This document shows positions 34,302 to 47,500 of a stretch of DNA of 64,000 nucleotides, piece after piece. The stretch's first letter is position 1. Each line of letters opens with the position of its first letter. Below the pieces are notes generated by a model. The model was not told the origin of the DNA. It worked only from the letters and a program-made list of their open reading frames with translations, and ran no database searches. Source of the DNA: a virus. The DNA lies in the IMG/VR virus record IMGVR_UViG_3300034418_006037, positions 25,218 to 89,217 of that record; one strand, written 5' to 3'. The translations under genes and the position numbers were made by a program.

Positions 34302-36340
34302 TGGCAAACAGAAAGCAAGGATATTTGGACAAAGCTAAGCGCCAAATGAAAAAGAAAGGAACTGTCGGCGCATTCACAGAATACTGCGGTGGTAAAGTTA
34401 CAGATAAGTGTATAGAACGTGCACTAAATAGTAACGACGATACTTTACGCAAGCGTGCACAATTTGCTAAGAACGTTAGAGCAAAAGACGGGGGAGCAAA
34501 ACCTCTGCCTGGGGGTATTATGCAGCCCATAGGGTACGGTGCATTCAAGTTCCATGGCAACAAGCATGATGAAGCAGGTATGGGTTCTGACAGCGGTATC
34601 ATACTTGAAGAGGGTGGTAAGAAGAAGCCAGGCCTTGAAGTAGAAGATGGTGAGCTGCAAGTAGATGTTAATACCAAAGATGGTAAGAAGGAATACATAG
34701 TGTCGGATTACATCAAAAATCCTGCTACTGGTAACACACTTGCCGAAGATCTAGAAAAGGAACTAGCAAAAGCTAAGAACAACCAAGAAGCAGCTAAGAT
34801 TACTGCACGCTACGTAAGACTGAATGAAAAGCTTCGCGGAGAAGAAGGGGAACCTGAATCAGTAGAGAAGCCCAGAGAAAAAGCACAACTGGGTAAGAGA
34901 CGCAAGCAAAAGAAACAGTACGAGCAGGACATGGCAGACTACGAAGAAAGCTTGTCTGAATTTGAGGAAAAGCAATCTGCTTATGAAGATGAAAAGAAAG
35001 CTGTTGAAGAAAGAAACAAGAAGATACGAGAGGAGAATAAAAAAGCTAAAGAGGACTACGAGGCTAAAGAAGCTAAGAGGAAGGAGATTATAGAGAGGAA
35101 CGAGAAGCTTAGGAGTGAGCGTGGAGCTGCTGGAGCAATTCAAGAAACAGATCCTAATACGGGAGAGCGTATATACGGTGAGACTGTGGTTAACAGCGGT
35201 AACCGGGCAGATAAAATGAGGGACTGGTATAACAGGATGACTGAAGAGCAAGGTTCGCTGCCAGAAGACGTAGATAGATTTGACTTCTCAGAATATATGA
35301 CTGATGGAGAGTTTGATCCTTCTAAATTTGATACTACAGAAGCTAAGGACTCTTTTAGAAGTTGGTACAATGAGCTAGACGATGACCTGGTTACAGGTAA
35401 AATAGCGTCTGACAATCAGGGTAGAGACCTGATATTCGGTGATCAATGGTATAGCAGGCATCTATTGGAAAGACCTGGTGCTCCAGAAGCAGAGCCAGAG
35501 TACAAGCCGGAGGAGGATTTGGAGGCTCCTACATTTGAAGGTGAAAGACCCGATAAGCCAGCAGATCTACCTAATCAGTTTAGGCCTCGAATGCCGGGAA
35601 CCATGTTACAAATGGCTGGTCCTATAGCTGCTTTACAGTCTATGCAAGCTGCGAATCTTATGAAGCCGGAGTATGCTAGGGAAGTACGTATGGGTCGTAC
35701 AAACTTAGATCCAGAACGTGCAGCAGCAGCTCAACAATCTCAAGGAGCAGCAGCTGGTATAACATCTTCTATGTCTGGTCCCGGAGCACTAGCTATGCAG
35801 CAAAAGAATTTGGCTGCAGGTCAACAAGCTCAACGTAATATTAATGACCAGGAAAGCAGAGCCAACTTACAAATAGCCAACACGGAAAAAGGTATCAATG
35901 CAGGTATTAGACAACAGAATGCTTCTAATGCTATGAAGGCTAGTGAATACAATGCTTCTGCTAAAACTAGAACAGCGGAACAGAATAGAGCAGTAAAGCT
36001 AGCTGCTATCAATCAGATGGGTAAGATTGGTACACAGACAGTTAAGGATTACAACCAGCAGTATGCTAACTTTGGGAGTGACATGATGCAATATGGTCCT
36101 GTTGCAGCAGACTACTATGCTAATGTGTACAAAGGCAATACTCCCTTTAATATGGGTGCTAGAGATATAAATGTATCTGGAGCCGGAGCGGAAGAGCAGG
36201 TTGCTGATATTATGCAGAATCAGCAAGCATCTGAAATATTACCTGACTCAAACGACACCAATGAAGGTGGTAGGAAAGGCAGGTATGTGAAAAAGCCTGG
36301 GAAGATTCGTCGTAAGACTACAAGAAAGAGAAGAAGATGA
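34301..36340 (+). CDS. Putative ejected cargo protein 1 with long coiled coil
   Basis: A 679-residue protein in the place of the crAss-like cargo genes just after the muzzle. Residues 1-75: basic start with KGTVGAFTEYCGGKVTDKCIERALNS...LRKRAQFAKN, a pattern shared with other marine phage virion proteins. Residues 85-125: AFKFHGNKHDEAGMGSDSGIILEEGG...LEVEDGELQVDV, a HDExG/VEGGE-type motif I know from several phage internal proteins. Residues 200-275 form a long charged coiled coil. The C-terminal 230 residues are Gln/Asn/Ala-rich (AAAAQQSQGAAAGI), then a very basic tail. It may travel in the capsid with DNA. One-base overlap upstream and four-base overlap downstream. Confidence 0.65.
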   Translation: MANRKQGYLDKAKRQMKKKGTVGAFTEYCGGKVTDKCIERALNSNDDTLRKRAQFAKNVRAKDGGAKPLPGGIMQPIGYGAFKFHGNKHDEAGMGSDSGIILEEGGKKKPGLEVEDGELQVDVNTKDGKKEYIVSDYIKNPATGNTLAEDLEKELAKAKNNQEAAKITARYVRLNEKLRGEEGEPESVEKPREKAQLGKRRKQKKQYEQDMADYEESLSEFEEKQSAYEDEKKAVEERNKKIREENKKAKEDYEAKEAKRKEIIERNEKLRSERGAAGAIQETDPNTGERIYGETVVNSGNRADKMRDWYNRMTEEQGSLPEDVDRFDFSEYMTDGEFDPSKFDTTEAKDSFRSWYNELDDDLVTGKIASDNQGRDLIFGDQWYSRHLLERPGAPEAEPEYKPEEDLEAPTFEGERPDKPADLPNQFRPRMPGTMLQMAGPIAALQSMQAANLMKPEYAREVRMGRTNLDPERAAAAQQSQGAAAGITSSMSGPGALAMQQKNLAAGQQAQRNINDQESRANLQIANTEKGINAGIRQQNASNAMKASEYNASAKTRTAEQNRAVKLAAINQMGKIGTQTVKDYNQQYANFGSDMMQYGPVAADYYANVYKGNTPFNMGARDINVSGAGAEEQVADIMQNQQASEILPDSNDTNEGGRKGRYVKKPGKIRRKTTRKRRR

Positions 36341-38514
36341 GAAGAAAAAGAGCACAATTTGGTCAGGTCGTAAGTGGGTACGTAGATCCTACTCCAGAAG
36401 GTCTTGATAAAGCGTATGATAGACATATGGATAACCTCCTTATGAATGCAGCTATTAGAACAGAAGCTAACCAATTGAATTCTGCTCCTTTTGAAGGAGA
36501 CAGAGAAGCTCGTAGGCAGCTCTTGGATAATACTGACAGAGCTCTTACTTCAATAACAGACAGTGCATCTTCTAATTATGGTAACCTGTCTAATATGACA
36601 GCTGCTGTCACTAGAGCTTCTGCTGAGTATCAAAAAGGTTCTCAACCTATAAAGCAGAACTTAGAAAACTATACTGCTTATAAGAGCGAGCTAGATGAGC
36701 TGCTAAAAAACAAGAGGATAGACGCAGAAGACTACGAAGGTAGTTTAGATCTATCTACGCTCGGATACAATGGATTCTCCTACGACGAAGCAGGTAACGC
36801 AATCAATATGTTTGAGGGTGTAAAAGCTTGGCAAATACCTGACATACAAAATCGTATCCGCCAGGCTTTGCAAGGGCTTAAGCCTGACTCTGTAATAACG
36901 TCGAATACTATACTTGGAGGTGAACAAGATGGTATGGTTACACTTAAGACTGCCTCAGGCACTACACAAGTAAGTGAAGAGAAAGTAAGAGCAGCTCTTC
37001 AGGGAGTCATGAACGATCCTGAGGTTCTTGGATACTACGGAAGGAAAGGAGAAATTAAAGCGGCTCGTATGGATGAGCCAAACCTTAGACAGGAAATTGC
37101 TAGGATGATGGATGATGAGTCTAAGTCTTCCAATCCTGATCCGGAGAAAGTTGGTAGACTTTCTCAAGCTTTAGAGGCAGGAAATATAGAGGAGATGCGG
37201 CAAATTGTTTCAGATGACATTAGAGACAATATACTTGGGACAATAACTGATGGAGCAGTAGAAGGAAACTCCTTCAGACAAACATCAAACACCACAGACA
37301 GATCTTATGATGAGTTGTGGATGACAAACTACAAGCAGAAACTTGCAGATGAGTCTTGGAAAATGCGTCAAGATTATGAAGCTGCACAAGCTGCAAAAAC
37401 TGCAAAGACAACTGAGCCTGTAACGCCTAGTCAGCCCGGATTTGTAATCACAGAGGATGGAATAGTATATAGAAGAAGAGGAGGTGAATATGCTGGAGAG
37501 CTGCATAATGAAATAACTGCAGTTGAGGCAGAGCTTGAAGAGCTTCTTACTCTGTACGAAAATCCTCAGAATCAATTATCAGCTGAGGGAAGGGAATCTC
37601 TGGAGAGGCAAATAGAAGATAAAGCTACAGAAGCCAGGATGTTAAACATTACATTCCAAGATTTGTACAAGGACACACCACAAAATTTGCTAGACAATGA
37701 TTCAGAGTGGGAAGCATTGCAGGAAGATGAACCATTTTCGTTTACTGGAGTAGGTGCTGCGGGTGGAGTTGGGATTTTACAGACATTGCGCCGTCAAAAC
37801 AAACAAAAACGGGAAAAAAGAGACTTCTTGATGCAAGAAGAATATGCATCACCTGTGGGTGAAAGCACTGTCATATCAACTACATACGTAGATCCTATGA
37901 GCCTTGGTTTGACTAAAGCGCAAGCTGATCAAATGGATGCTTTCTTTGAGGCAGGTATCAAGCCTACTCAAATGGTTTTAGATCCTGTTACAGGCCAAAC
38001 TATAACATATAAAGAATGGAAGGCCGGCAAAGATGCAAATGGTGATCGTAGACCTCAAGACCTTGTAGTTAAAGATGTTGCAGTATCTTACTCTGCACCT
38101 ATAGGAGGTCAACCTACAGTAAGACTTTCTATGGCAAATAAAGATGGTCAAAGTGCATCACTTCTTGTTCCTGTAGGAAAAGGAAGTTACTTCGACATCC
38201 CTGGACTAAGCCAGTATTATGATAATCCAGGAGCTAAACTGGTAAGCGAGTTGCTTACTTATAAGCATGAGGGTCTTACAGACATAGATATGAACGATGG
38301 TCTAAAATGGGTGGGAGAATTCACAACAAATCCCAGCGATCCAGCTGCTCCAAAAGTTCAGCAAGGCGGCTATATAACTGCTGATCTTACTACATCAGAA
38401 GGAGGGACTATAAGCATATACAACGCGCAAGGAGAACTTATTAATACTGTAGGCTTGCTTGATCCTAGATTACAGACCTTTGCAAAACTCTACAACATAA
38501 AACTTACTATATAA
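36337..38514 (+). CDS. Putative ejected cargo protein 2
   Basis: A 725-residue, largely helical protein. N-terminus RRKRAQFGQVVSGYVDPTPEGLDKAYDRHMDNLL echoes other crAss-like cargo proteins with a basic RAQFG-like start. Residues 30-130 are helical (NAAIRTEANQL...YTAYKSELDELLKN). A later stretch near residues 480-510 (GVGAAGGVGILQTLRRQNKQKREKRD) has a short hydrophobic patch and a basic cluster. The C-terminal 180 residues (STTYVDPMSLGLTKAQADQM... to AKLYNIKLTI) are mixed. It is joined to both neighbours by one- and four-base overlaps, so it forms an operon with 34301 and the giant gene. Confidence 0.6.
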   Translation: MRRKRAQFGQVVSGYVDPTPEGLDKAYDRHMDNLLMNAAIRTEANQLNSAPFEGDREARRQLLDNTDRALTSITDSASSNYGNLSNMTAAVTRASAEYQKGSQPIKQNLENYTAYKSELDELLKNKRIDAEDYEGSLDLSTLGYNGFSYDEAGNAINMFEGVKAWQIPDIQNRIRQALQGLKPDSVITSNTILGGEQDGMVTLKTASGTTQVSEEKVRAALQGVMNDPEVLGYYGRKGEIKAARMDEPNLRQEIARMMDDESKSSNPDPEKVGRLSQALEAGNIEEMRQIVSDDIRDNILGTITDGAVEGNSFRQTSNTTDRSYDELWMTNYKQKLADESWKMRQDYEAAQAAKTAKTTEPVTPSQPGFVITEDGIVYRRRGGEYAGELHNEITAVEAELEELLTLYENPQNQLSAEGRESLERQIEDKATEARMLNITFQDLYKDTPQNLLDNDSEWEALQEDEPFSFTGVGAAGGVGILQTLRRQNKQKREKRDFLMQEEYASPVGESTVISTTYVDPMSLGLTKAQADQMDAFFEAGIKPTQMVLDPVTGQTITYKEWKAGKDANGDRRPQDLVVKDVAVSYSAPIGGQPTVRLSMANKDGQSASLLVPVGKGSYFDIPGLSQYYDNPGAKLVSELLTYKHEGLTDIDMNDGLKWVGEFTTNPSDPAAPKVQQGGYITADLTTSEGGTISIYNAQGELINTVGLLDPRLQTFAKLYNIKLTI

Positions 38515-41500
38515 TGTCTGAAAAGGTTATAGATCCTTTCACAGGGCTAGAGGTTGTCAAGTCTGGTGTTGTAGACCCTTTCACAGGGCTTAGCTATGAC
38601 ACTGCACCTGTTAAAGATGATACTCCTATCATGCCATCATCTACTGAGATGTTTCTTGATGGGGATCCAAATAGTTATCTAAGCTATGGTGTGCCTGTTC
38701 TTCCTGGGTTAGACATTGATGAGATGCGTGCTCAGCGTCAGTCTCGTGCAGAGAAGTGGGGCAGAGGATTGATGAAAGCTGGTGTTACTACCGCAATGGC
38801 TTTTACTGAAAACACTCTTGGAGCGCTCAACGGTATAGGTGAAGCTATTTATTACAGGGACTGGACAAAGCTTGCAGACAATACTACAGGTAGAGCAGTA
38901 GACAGCGTTAACGCTTGGATGCAAGACAACTTTAGAAACTATTACACCAAAGAAGAACAGGAAGCGATAGGACTTGAGAATCTTGGATACGCAAACTTCT
39001 GGGGAGATAAAGCTGCTAACGGTCTTGGGTATGCTGTAGCTAGTGTAGCAAGTCTATATGCTACTGGTGGAGTAGGAATAGTTACTAGAGGATTAGGATT
39101 GGCTGCAAAAGGAGCTAAGGCTGCTGTAGGTGCTGCAGCTGCTACAAAGGCCGGGAGTAGAGCAGCTGGTATTTATAGAGCTTCTAAAGCTATTGCTACT
39201 GCTGAAAAGCTGTACAAAACTGCTTCAAGTTCAGCTAAAGTTAGGAGGGGTATAAGTGCTGCTAAGCAAGCTGAGGTAGGTATAAGTATGTCTCATGCAG
39301 AAGCTGCAGTAGAAGCCAGAGAAGCACTGAAGCACGCAGAAGAAACAATGCTAGATCAGATAGCTGCGGAGAAAGGAGTTGACCGTATGCAGCTGAGTCA
39401 GAGCGATAGAGAAAGAGCTAGAGAAGAAGCCAGCAAGATTGGTAATGCTGTGTATGCTTCTAACATGGCGGTACTTGCACCTACAAATCTTGCCATGTTT
39501 GGGGGGCTGTTTAAATCTAAATTCAAAGCATCAAGATCTAGTCTTAGTGGCTTTACTAAAGATGCAAAGTCTAAGCAGTGGTTGGACATGTGGTCTGCTG
39601 ACAATGCAAAAGCTTGGCAAAGAACTGCTTCTAGGTATTTGCAGAATCCTGCAAAAGACGCAGTTACTGAGGCTTTTCAGGAAGGAACCCAATTTGCAAT
39701 TGGACAGGCTGCGGGCGCCGCTGCAGAAGGTGAAGGCTATAGCAGTGTTCTTGATTGGTTAGGTGCTATAGGTGAAGGAGGTAACGAGATACTCAAAGGA
39801 GATAAAGAAGGTATCGAATCCGTTCTGCTTGGTGCTATTATCGGGGGATTCATGGGTGGTGTTCAATCCGGGATATCTCGTTATGGAAAAACAGAGGAAG
39901 ATGCTCAGCGTAAAAAAGTACTGGATAGACTCAACAGCCCTACCCTATATAAGGTTGTGGATAACGCTGAGTTTGCTAAGAACCAGGAGACTATTCTAAA
40001 AAAGATGCAAGACTCATTGGAGTCTGGGGATCACAAAGGTTACAGAGATGCTCAGCTAGAGCTGATCCAAGAGAACGTTCTTTTCCATGAACGCAATGGT
40101 AGCATAGACATGTTCATGGAAAGAATAGATGATGCTAAGTATATGGAGAAAGAGGAGTTTGCAAAGGCTTTTGGGCTTCCTGAGAACTCTGACTTTGACC
40201 ATAAACAGATAGTTTCTGATCTAACGCAGGACGTTAAAAACCTAGTCCAGATAAAAAGAGAGCTTGATGCTATTGCTCCAGGTCAAGAAACAACTGGTCT
40301 TCCTAGGCTACTTACATCTAAGGATGTACTTGAAGAGGAAAAGGACAGACTAACTGAAGAGTACCATATGAAAGACTTCCTTGTCAGGAATAAGAGCAGA
40401 TTGCTTGATGCTGACGGAAGGATATCTAAGATGCGTGCTGAGCTTATGGATCTGTTCAATCCTTTGAGCAAGGAAGAAAGAGCAGTTGCAGAGAGAACTA
40501 TTAAGAGGCTTACGTACAACTCTAGTAAAATTCGTAGACTCCAGAAGAAAGAAAGGGAGCAAGGACTTTCCGAGGGGGAGAAGGAACAGCTAGCTTCTTT
40601 GCTTGCAGAAGTAGACCGTAATGAAGCTGCACTAGAGGCGGAAGAAGTAACCGATGATCAATTAGGAGCAGACAAGCAGAGCTATAAAGAAAGGCTTATA
40701 AAGCCCAAGGAAGAGAGGGAGGATAAAGTAGAGCCGCTTTCTCCTGAACTTAGAGAAGCTCTTAATAATATAACTAAGAGTATATCAGATCCTTCTGACA
40801 GGCTAAAGGCAGAAGAACTAGCTAGGGATATATCTAGACTGGCAGGAGACAGAACGCAAGCAGCGTATGCACTGAACGAACTTCTTAGCAATCCGGAAAG
40901 AAGAGCGGGTTACATAAGAAGGCAGATGAAAACTAAAGAAGAGGCTGCTCAGAAGGAAATTGATAAGTACGCTGATAATTCTATTGCTAGCACTACAACT
41001 TCTGCAGAGCTCTACGATCTTGGGATACTAGCTAAAGATAAAGGCGTATCTCCTGCTGCTCGAAAGAAGCTAAACGACGAGTACAAGAGGAGGCAAGAAA
41101 ACGAAGAGGTTGTAGCTGTAAGACTAAACCTTGAAGACCTACCTGTTCTTAAGAAGAAAAAACAAGAACTTGAGGCTAAGAAAGAGAAGGAGGAACTTAC
41201 ACCTGAAGAGAAAATAGAACTATTTGTACTAGATACTATAATACCTAGTAGAGAAGCTCTAGGAGAGCAAGGTATAGAAGGCAATAGAAGTAGGCAGAAA
41301 AAGGCTCAGGAAGCAGCTAGGAAGAAAGCGGAGGAGGAAGCAGCGGCAAGGGCTGCTGCGGATGCAAAAAAAGAAGCAGACAAAGCCAATCAAACTAACG
41401 ACTCTTCTACAAACAACACTACTAATCCAGATAATGATGGGTCAAGAAATCCTAGATCCCCATCACCATTTCAAAGTGAACTGTACATCGTAAATGGTGA

Positions 41501-44500
41501 GTTCCAACTTAAAGACATAACCACTGATAAGAACGGTAATACCATAAGACGTAAAGCGGTTGTCTTTAAAAATGGTGAGCCAGTACCGGGTACTGATGTT
41601 GATCCTGCACATCCAAGAACGATAGATAGAGGCTTCTTAAAGACAGAGGAGGGGTACAAGGAAGTCATGGAAAAGGGCGTGGAGTTTGAACACGTTCGCA
41701 GCACTAAGGACAATAAGAACCTAGAGTATATATATGTAAAGCTTGCGGGCACAAATACATACTTGGGCTTCCTTCCCAATCCTATGAGCCAAGGTTCTAA
41801 AACTAGTAACCTGCTTATGGAACTTATTGCTGGTAATAAGGTAACAGCTAAAGTAAACACCATAGAGTATGCTGGAAAAGGCAACTTCCTTGCTGAGACT
41901 AATGATCAAGGAGAGCCTGTCTTTAAGCCTGTCTCTGAGGTACTAGGTGAAGACGTTCCTCCTAGTTTTGTAGGGTTAGGTATTGTACAAAAAGACAATA
42001 TCACTGTAATAGCTCAGAACAAGTCTGATCAGGAAATAAACGAAGCTCAGGAGAATCTCAATTTGAGAAGAGATTCAATGGAACTTACTGCAGGACAAGT
42101 TGTTATGGTAGTAAAGCTCCCTAACGGAGATTACACTGCTCTTACTACTAGTACTAAAACTCTAGGTGAAGAGGGCTACGGAAGACTTGTAGATATAATT
42201 GCCAAGAAAGGTGAGGGCAATACCGTGTCTGAGATTAAGGCTCTTCTTGGTATACCTAATAACTGGATACAAGGTAAGACTTCATTCTTTGTAACACAGC
42301 TTAAGAACTCAGGAAAAGTAATATTCAATTTTGAGCATAAAGGTGCAATCATAGGCATGTCTTATGATGAAGTATCTGGTATGCTTGAAAGTGGGGCACC
42401 TAAGTTTTTCAGCTATGGTAAGATGGTTGAAGAAACAACTGATGAGGGTGATGTTGTAACTGTATTTGAGAGAGAAAAGCCTAAGAAGGAAGGGGGCAAT
42501 GCGTCAACTGCTGAATATCAGAGACTTAAGGAGGGGATGCTAGAGTCTTTCAAAGCTGCTGCTATGAACTCAAGAGTTCAGGTTAGCAAAAAGGCACTGC
42601 AAGAACTAGAGGGGGCGTATACAGATCCTGTAACAGGAAAGACTTATGCTTCCTACCAAGAATTTGCTATTAAGGAACTGCTTACTACAAGTAATAGGTT
42701 TCACAAAGGGCTTCCAACGTACGACCACAGAGTTTCTATGTCTGTTAATGTGCAGGAAGGAGCTAATACTTCGGAGACTACCGGTAGCAGCGGCAGGGTA
42801 AAACCCGAAAACACCGAAGGTAAAAAGAAGAATACCACTAAGAAAAGAAAAGGTGGAGCTGGAACAAAGCACAACTTCGGAGAGCCTACCAACACAGAAC
42901 CTACTAGTAACGAAACAAAATTTAATCCTAGTAATGCTGTAGCTCTGACTCCTGAAGAGGAAGCAGAACTTATGGCTTCTATAACAGGTGAGGGGACTAC
43001 TGCAGAACCACCAAGCAAAGATGACACCAGTGGTGCCGACCGGCAAACTCGAGATCATCGGCTACGGCAAGAGCGTGAGGCAGTGTTACAGCAAAGTGAC
43101 ACTATTCCGGAGGGTGATTACATCAAGGGTAAGACAGGAGAGAAGACCAAGGATGTACTCACGCGCTATGTCAGAGGTTATCTGGAAGAGGTACTTACAC
43201 TAGACATCAAAACAGCTAGTTATGATGCTATGTCGAAGAATTTAGTTTTGACTTTGCAGCCGGGGGACACAGAACTGGAAGTGCGCGTGCCCATGCATGG
43301 TATGGTCTTGGGCGGTTCCGTAATATTAGACGTTGACACCAAGCAGGTAATCAATGCATATTTTGATGCAATTGAAAAGGCTGGAGGAGCCGACGTTGCT
43401 GGTATAGTAAGTGAAGAAGAAGCTCGGCAACTAGAGGAGGGCATAAAGAATGCTTATGAACTTCTAAATGAAGCAATAGAAGTTGCAGACTATGAGGGTA
43501 TCAAGTATCAAAAAGAATATATAGAAGCTGCCAAGGCTAAATGGCAAAAGCTTTTTAATACTCCTTATGATGAGTATGTCAAGTCTAACACAAGTAGACA
43601 AAGTTTAGCTGGAGAGACTGACGCAGCGTTTGCAGCTGAGGAAGCCGGAATGGGTGCCGTTGAAGATGCCTTCGTAGATGGATTCCAGCCAGATGAAGAA
43701 GCTGGTGTACCTTTTGTATGGGAAGGAAATGAGTTTAGAATCTTTACTGCAGACGAGATTGAAATTGTATCAGCTACTAAAGAGTTTGTAGCAGATCAAG
43801 GCAAGCTCGGTGTGGATATATACAATGGTCGTAGCTTCTCTTTTGCATCGTCATTTAAAACCTTTCCTCAAGGTCTTAAAGACGAGATAAAGAGAATAGG
43901 AGACCAGAACGCAAGCGATGTTAGCGATGTTCCTTTTAGTCTTAAGGATTCTACTACAGGAGAAGTAAGTATTGACACTTTCTTCTTTGTAAGCGGGCTA
44001 CACCCAAATGGGGAAGTTGGGTACGCCGTTGCCAACTATGATTCATCAAAATTAAGTGAAGACAATCGTAGGTTCCTAGCACAATATTTGACTACTGAGA
44101 CGAATATACCTGATGGTAAGAATATGGCGGTTAAGCAACTAAGGGAAAATATGCACGCCGTATACATAGCAAATGAAATTCCATTTGCAGAGTTGATGAA
44201 AGCCCCTAATGGAGGCGTAAGGACTGGTAGAGGTGGAAGAATGGGTGTAACATTCCTTATGAAATCCAGTCCTACACCGGAGACATTAGATGCTTTAAAG
44301 AAAAGAGCTGATCTTCTGTTTACCAGGTCTATAGAAAACATAAACAACAAACAATACGTCGAAGACCTTCGTATTAAGGTAAACGGAAAAATACAGGTAG
44401 GACCTCCTAGCTATAGCCTTAAGTCTCCAAGTACTCCTAAGAGGGGTAAAATGGAACAAACTCAAGCTGTGTCATGGCTCAGAGCGAGGTTTGGTAAAGA

Positions 44501-47500
44501 CTCAGTGAGTATTTACACCAACATGAAAAAGGTTGGTAGCGCTGTTGTCCATGGATATATGGAGAATGCAGCTGTTCACTTGTGGTCTAATGCTGAAGTA
44601 GGTACTGAGTACCATGAAGGATATCACTTGTTCTTTAGAACATTGCTTAACGATAAGCAGAGAGAAGCCATATACCTGGACGCACTTGCAGAGTTTGGTG
44701 AACCTACAGCTGAAGATATAGAAAAAGCTAAAAGAGGCCAACTTAATATTACCAACAAGGAGGCGCGTCTGCTTGCCTTGGAGGAGAAAATGGCTGACGC
44801 TTTCCGTGACTATGTTTTGTCTCAGAAAGCCCCTAAGAGTTTTGGGCAAAGACTGGTTAAGTTCTTCAAAGATCTGTATGCATACATAAAAGCATTTGCA
44901 GGTAAGCCTGTTGCTATGAGGCAAGCGTTTAGGCTTATAGAGTCTAACCGCATACCGGCATCTTATAGTAGAACTGCACAGGCGTTTTCACCGGGAGCTG
45001 CGTTCATGATGAAGCAGTATGCTGCTGACCCTCAAACTTTTAGAGAGCTTAGAGATATAGCTATATACAAAGCTCTAAATGAAGTCAGTGCAAGTGGGGC
45101 AAACATGCAAGACTTGCTAGGTAGCCCTGAGACAGCAAATGTCAAGGGTGGAGATTCTACTATACGTAACTGGTTCTTGAGATCTGCTTTTCATAAAGAC
45201 AGCCCGGATATTATGACGGGTGGTAGAACTAGAGAACCAATTTCAGATAGGGAGTTCGGAGCATTGCAGAGAGCATATGATGATCCTCAGCAGTTCCAAG
45301 CTGTACTCAGTGACTATAATATTAAACTGGGTGCTCCAGAGTTTACCCATGATGGGGAAGTTATGCCTTCACAGATGATTGGGGAAGAAGCTGCAGATAA
45401 TGCACAGCTTTTCCTAGAGGTCTATGAGCATTGGCATGACAAACGCGGAGAGCTCGGAGGTGTCAATGTAAGAGGATTCCGTACAGACATAAGAGATCGT
45501 CTTCGTGATTACGGTTTCAAAATTTATGACTCCGAACAAGCTAGAGAAAGAGGAGAAGTAAATGACAAGGAAGAAGGAGCTGACAGAAACTACTCTGTGT
45601 CTTACGCTCAAACTGACCCAGCCGCTGCTCTTGGGGATAAGGCTAGGAGAGTACTGTCCAGAATACCTGTGAAATCAACATCTGAATCTTACTTCGGGTT
45701 TGAAACTTATATGCCTATAGAGGACATATATCATGAGATACAAACTGCTGTAGTTGGAAGTGAAAGCTATGTAGATATGATGGAGAAGCTCAAGAGCAGA
45801 TCTTCCAATATCAGTAGCCTTACTGCAGTTTATGACTTTATCCAAAATCTGTCTACTCCGGAGAAAGCCCTTCTGTATAGTGTATTTTCACAAGCTATGA
45901 CACCGTACAAAATGATTGTCGTAGAGAGCAGCTCATCCTCACAGCCTGGTAAACCTAGGAAAGTAGTCAAGATTATAGACAGTAGTTCTAAGAGTATTGA
46001 GAGATATTTTACTGCTAAGTGGGCAGAACAAGCTACTTCTGTGGCAGGAATATATAAGGTGAGCGTTAGTGAGGACGGAGACATTCTAGATATACAAGCA
46101 AACCAAGCAAGGTTGGGTAAAGCTCTTAAGCACTACAAGAATATTGTAGACTTAAAAGGTACCGGAGATAGATCCTATGAGGAGCTGGCTGACATGTTGT
46201 TAGCTCTTGGAATTAATATAGCAAAGGACCGAGAAACTGCTGCTAGGAGAGTTAAAGAAGCCTTGCAGATGGAAGGCATATCGGTAAGCAACTTCATCAA
46301 AAGGCCAAACACAAACCTCAAGGATATTATGGAGAACCCCAACAAGCTAGGTAAGCTGGGGAAAGCCAACTATCCTAACATATTCCAGACGGAGAGTACC
46401 ACTATGGCTACTATATCCAAGGTTATAATGTCTAAGTTCGAAGCTCCTGTGGCAGCATCGTTCTTTAACGGCCTTGGTAATTTGATATTCCCAATCAATC
46501 TTAAGAACGATATGAACATCACGTCTGAGATGGTAAAAGACGTGAGCAGTGAAGGCCTTCAGGCTATCATGGAAGGTGAAGAAGGTAGCAAAGGAACCGT
46601 TGGAAGTTACATAAGAGGTAAAGATCGTCAGGGTAATGAGGTAGTTTACAACAGCTTGGCGCATATGATGATATCTACTAAAGCTGGTAAGGAAAGCTTT
46701 GAGATAGTAGACATAGACTCTAAGCGTGAGGGAGATGAGAGAGCTGTAGAATATGACAACTTTGACTATAACGAGGGTCTTTCAGTAGACCTTATAATGT
46801 TTGGGTCTAGCAAAGACAAGAAGTATATAGCTATTGATACTCAGGGAGATAGAAGCAAGTTGTCTTATATGGCCATAGACAACATTCTTAATTCTAGTGT
46901 ACGATCAAGCACTGGTTTCCAAGTCTTAGGTGATAACCCTTTAGAAGCTGCTATTGAAAGGACTTATTTGCTTGATCTGCACAGAATACGAGTAGCAGAG
47001 AAAACTATAGAAAGTACGCCTGACAAAGACCTCATAGCAGGTTACCATGATGGTAGATACAAAGCTCTGCAATTTGGGGGAGAGTATAGAGATACAACTA
47101 ACATAGCACATGATGCTTACCTCCATATGGAGATGGGCAAGCCTATGACAAAAGAACTTAAAAAAGCTGTCAAAGAATATGTAGCTGAGGTAGTTAATAG
47201 GATGGAAACCACCTACTTAGAGGAGATACTTAAAGAAGTTGGGGGAGAAGAGAGGCTAAGGCTTCTGGTTGCTAACAGTGTACAGCCAGGTAATGGTTAT
47301 GTTGTAGGTAAGGAAATAGAATTTGTCAAGGACTACATAAAGATGAATGTAGTTGGACGAGTTATTAGTAGAGAGCTTCTGCGGAATGGTGTGCACTTTA
47401 CAAGTGGTGGCGCTAACTACAATAAACGTTCGCATTTGTCTGGTACCCCTGGTAGACAGTTCTTCACTTTGAGCATGAATATGGATGGTACAGACTATGG

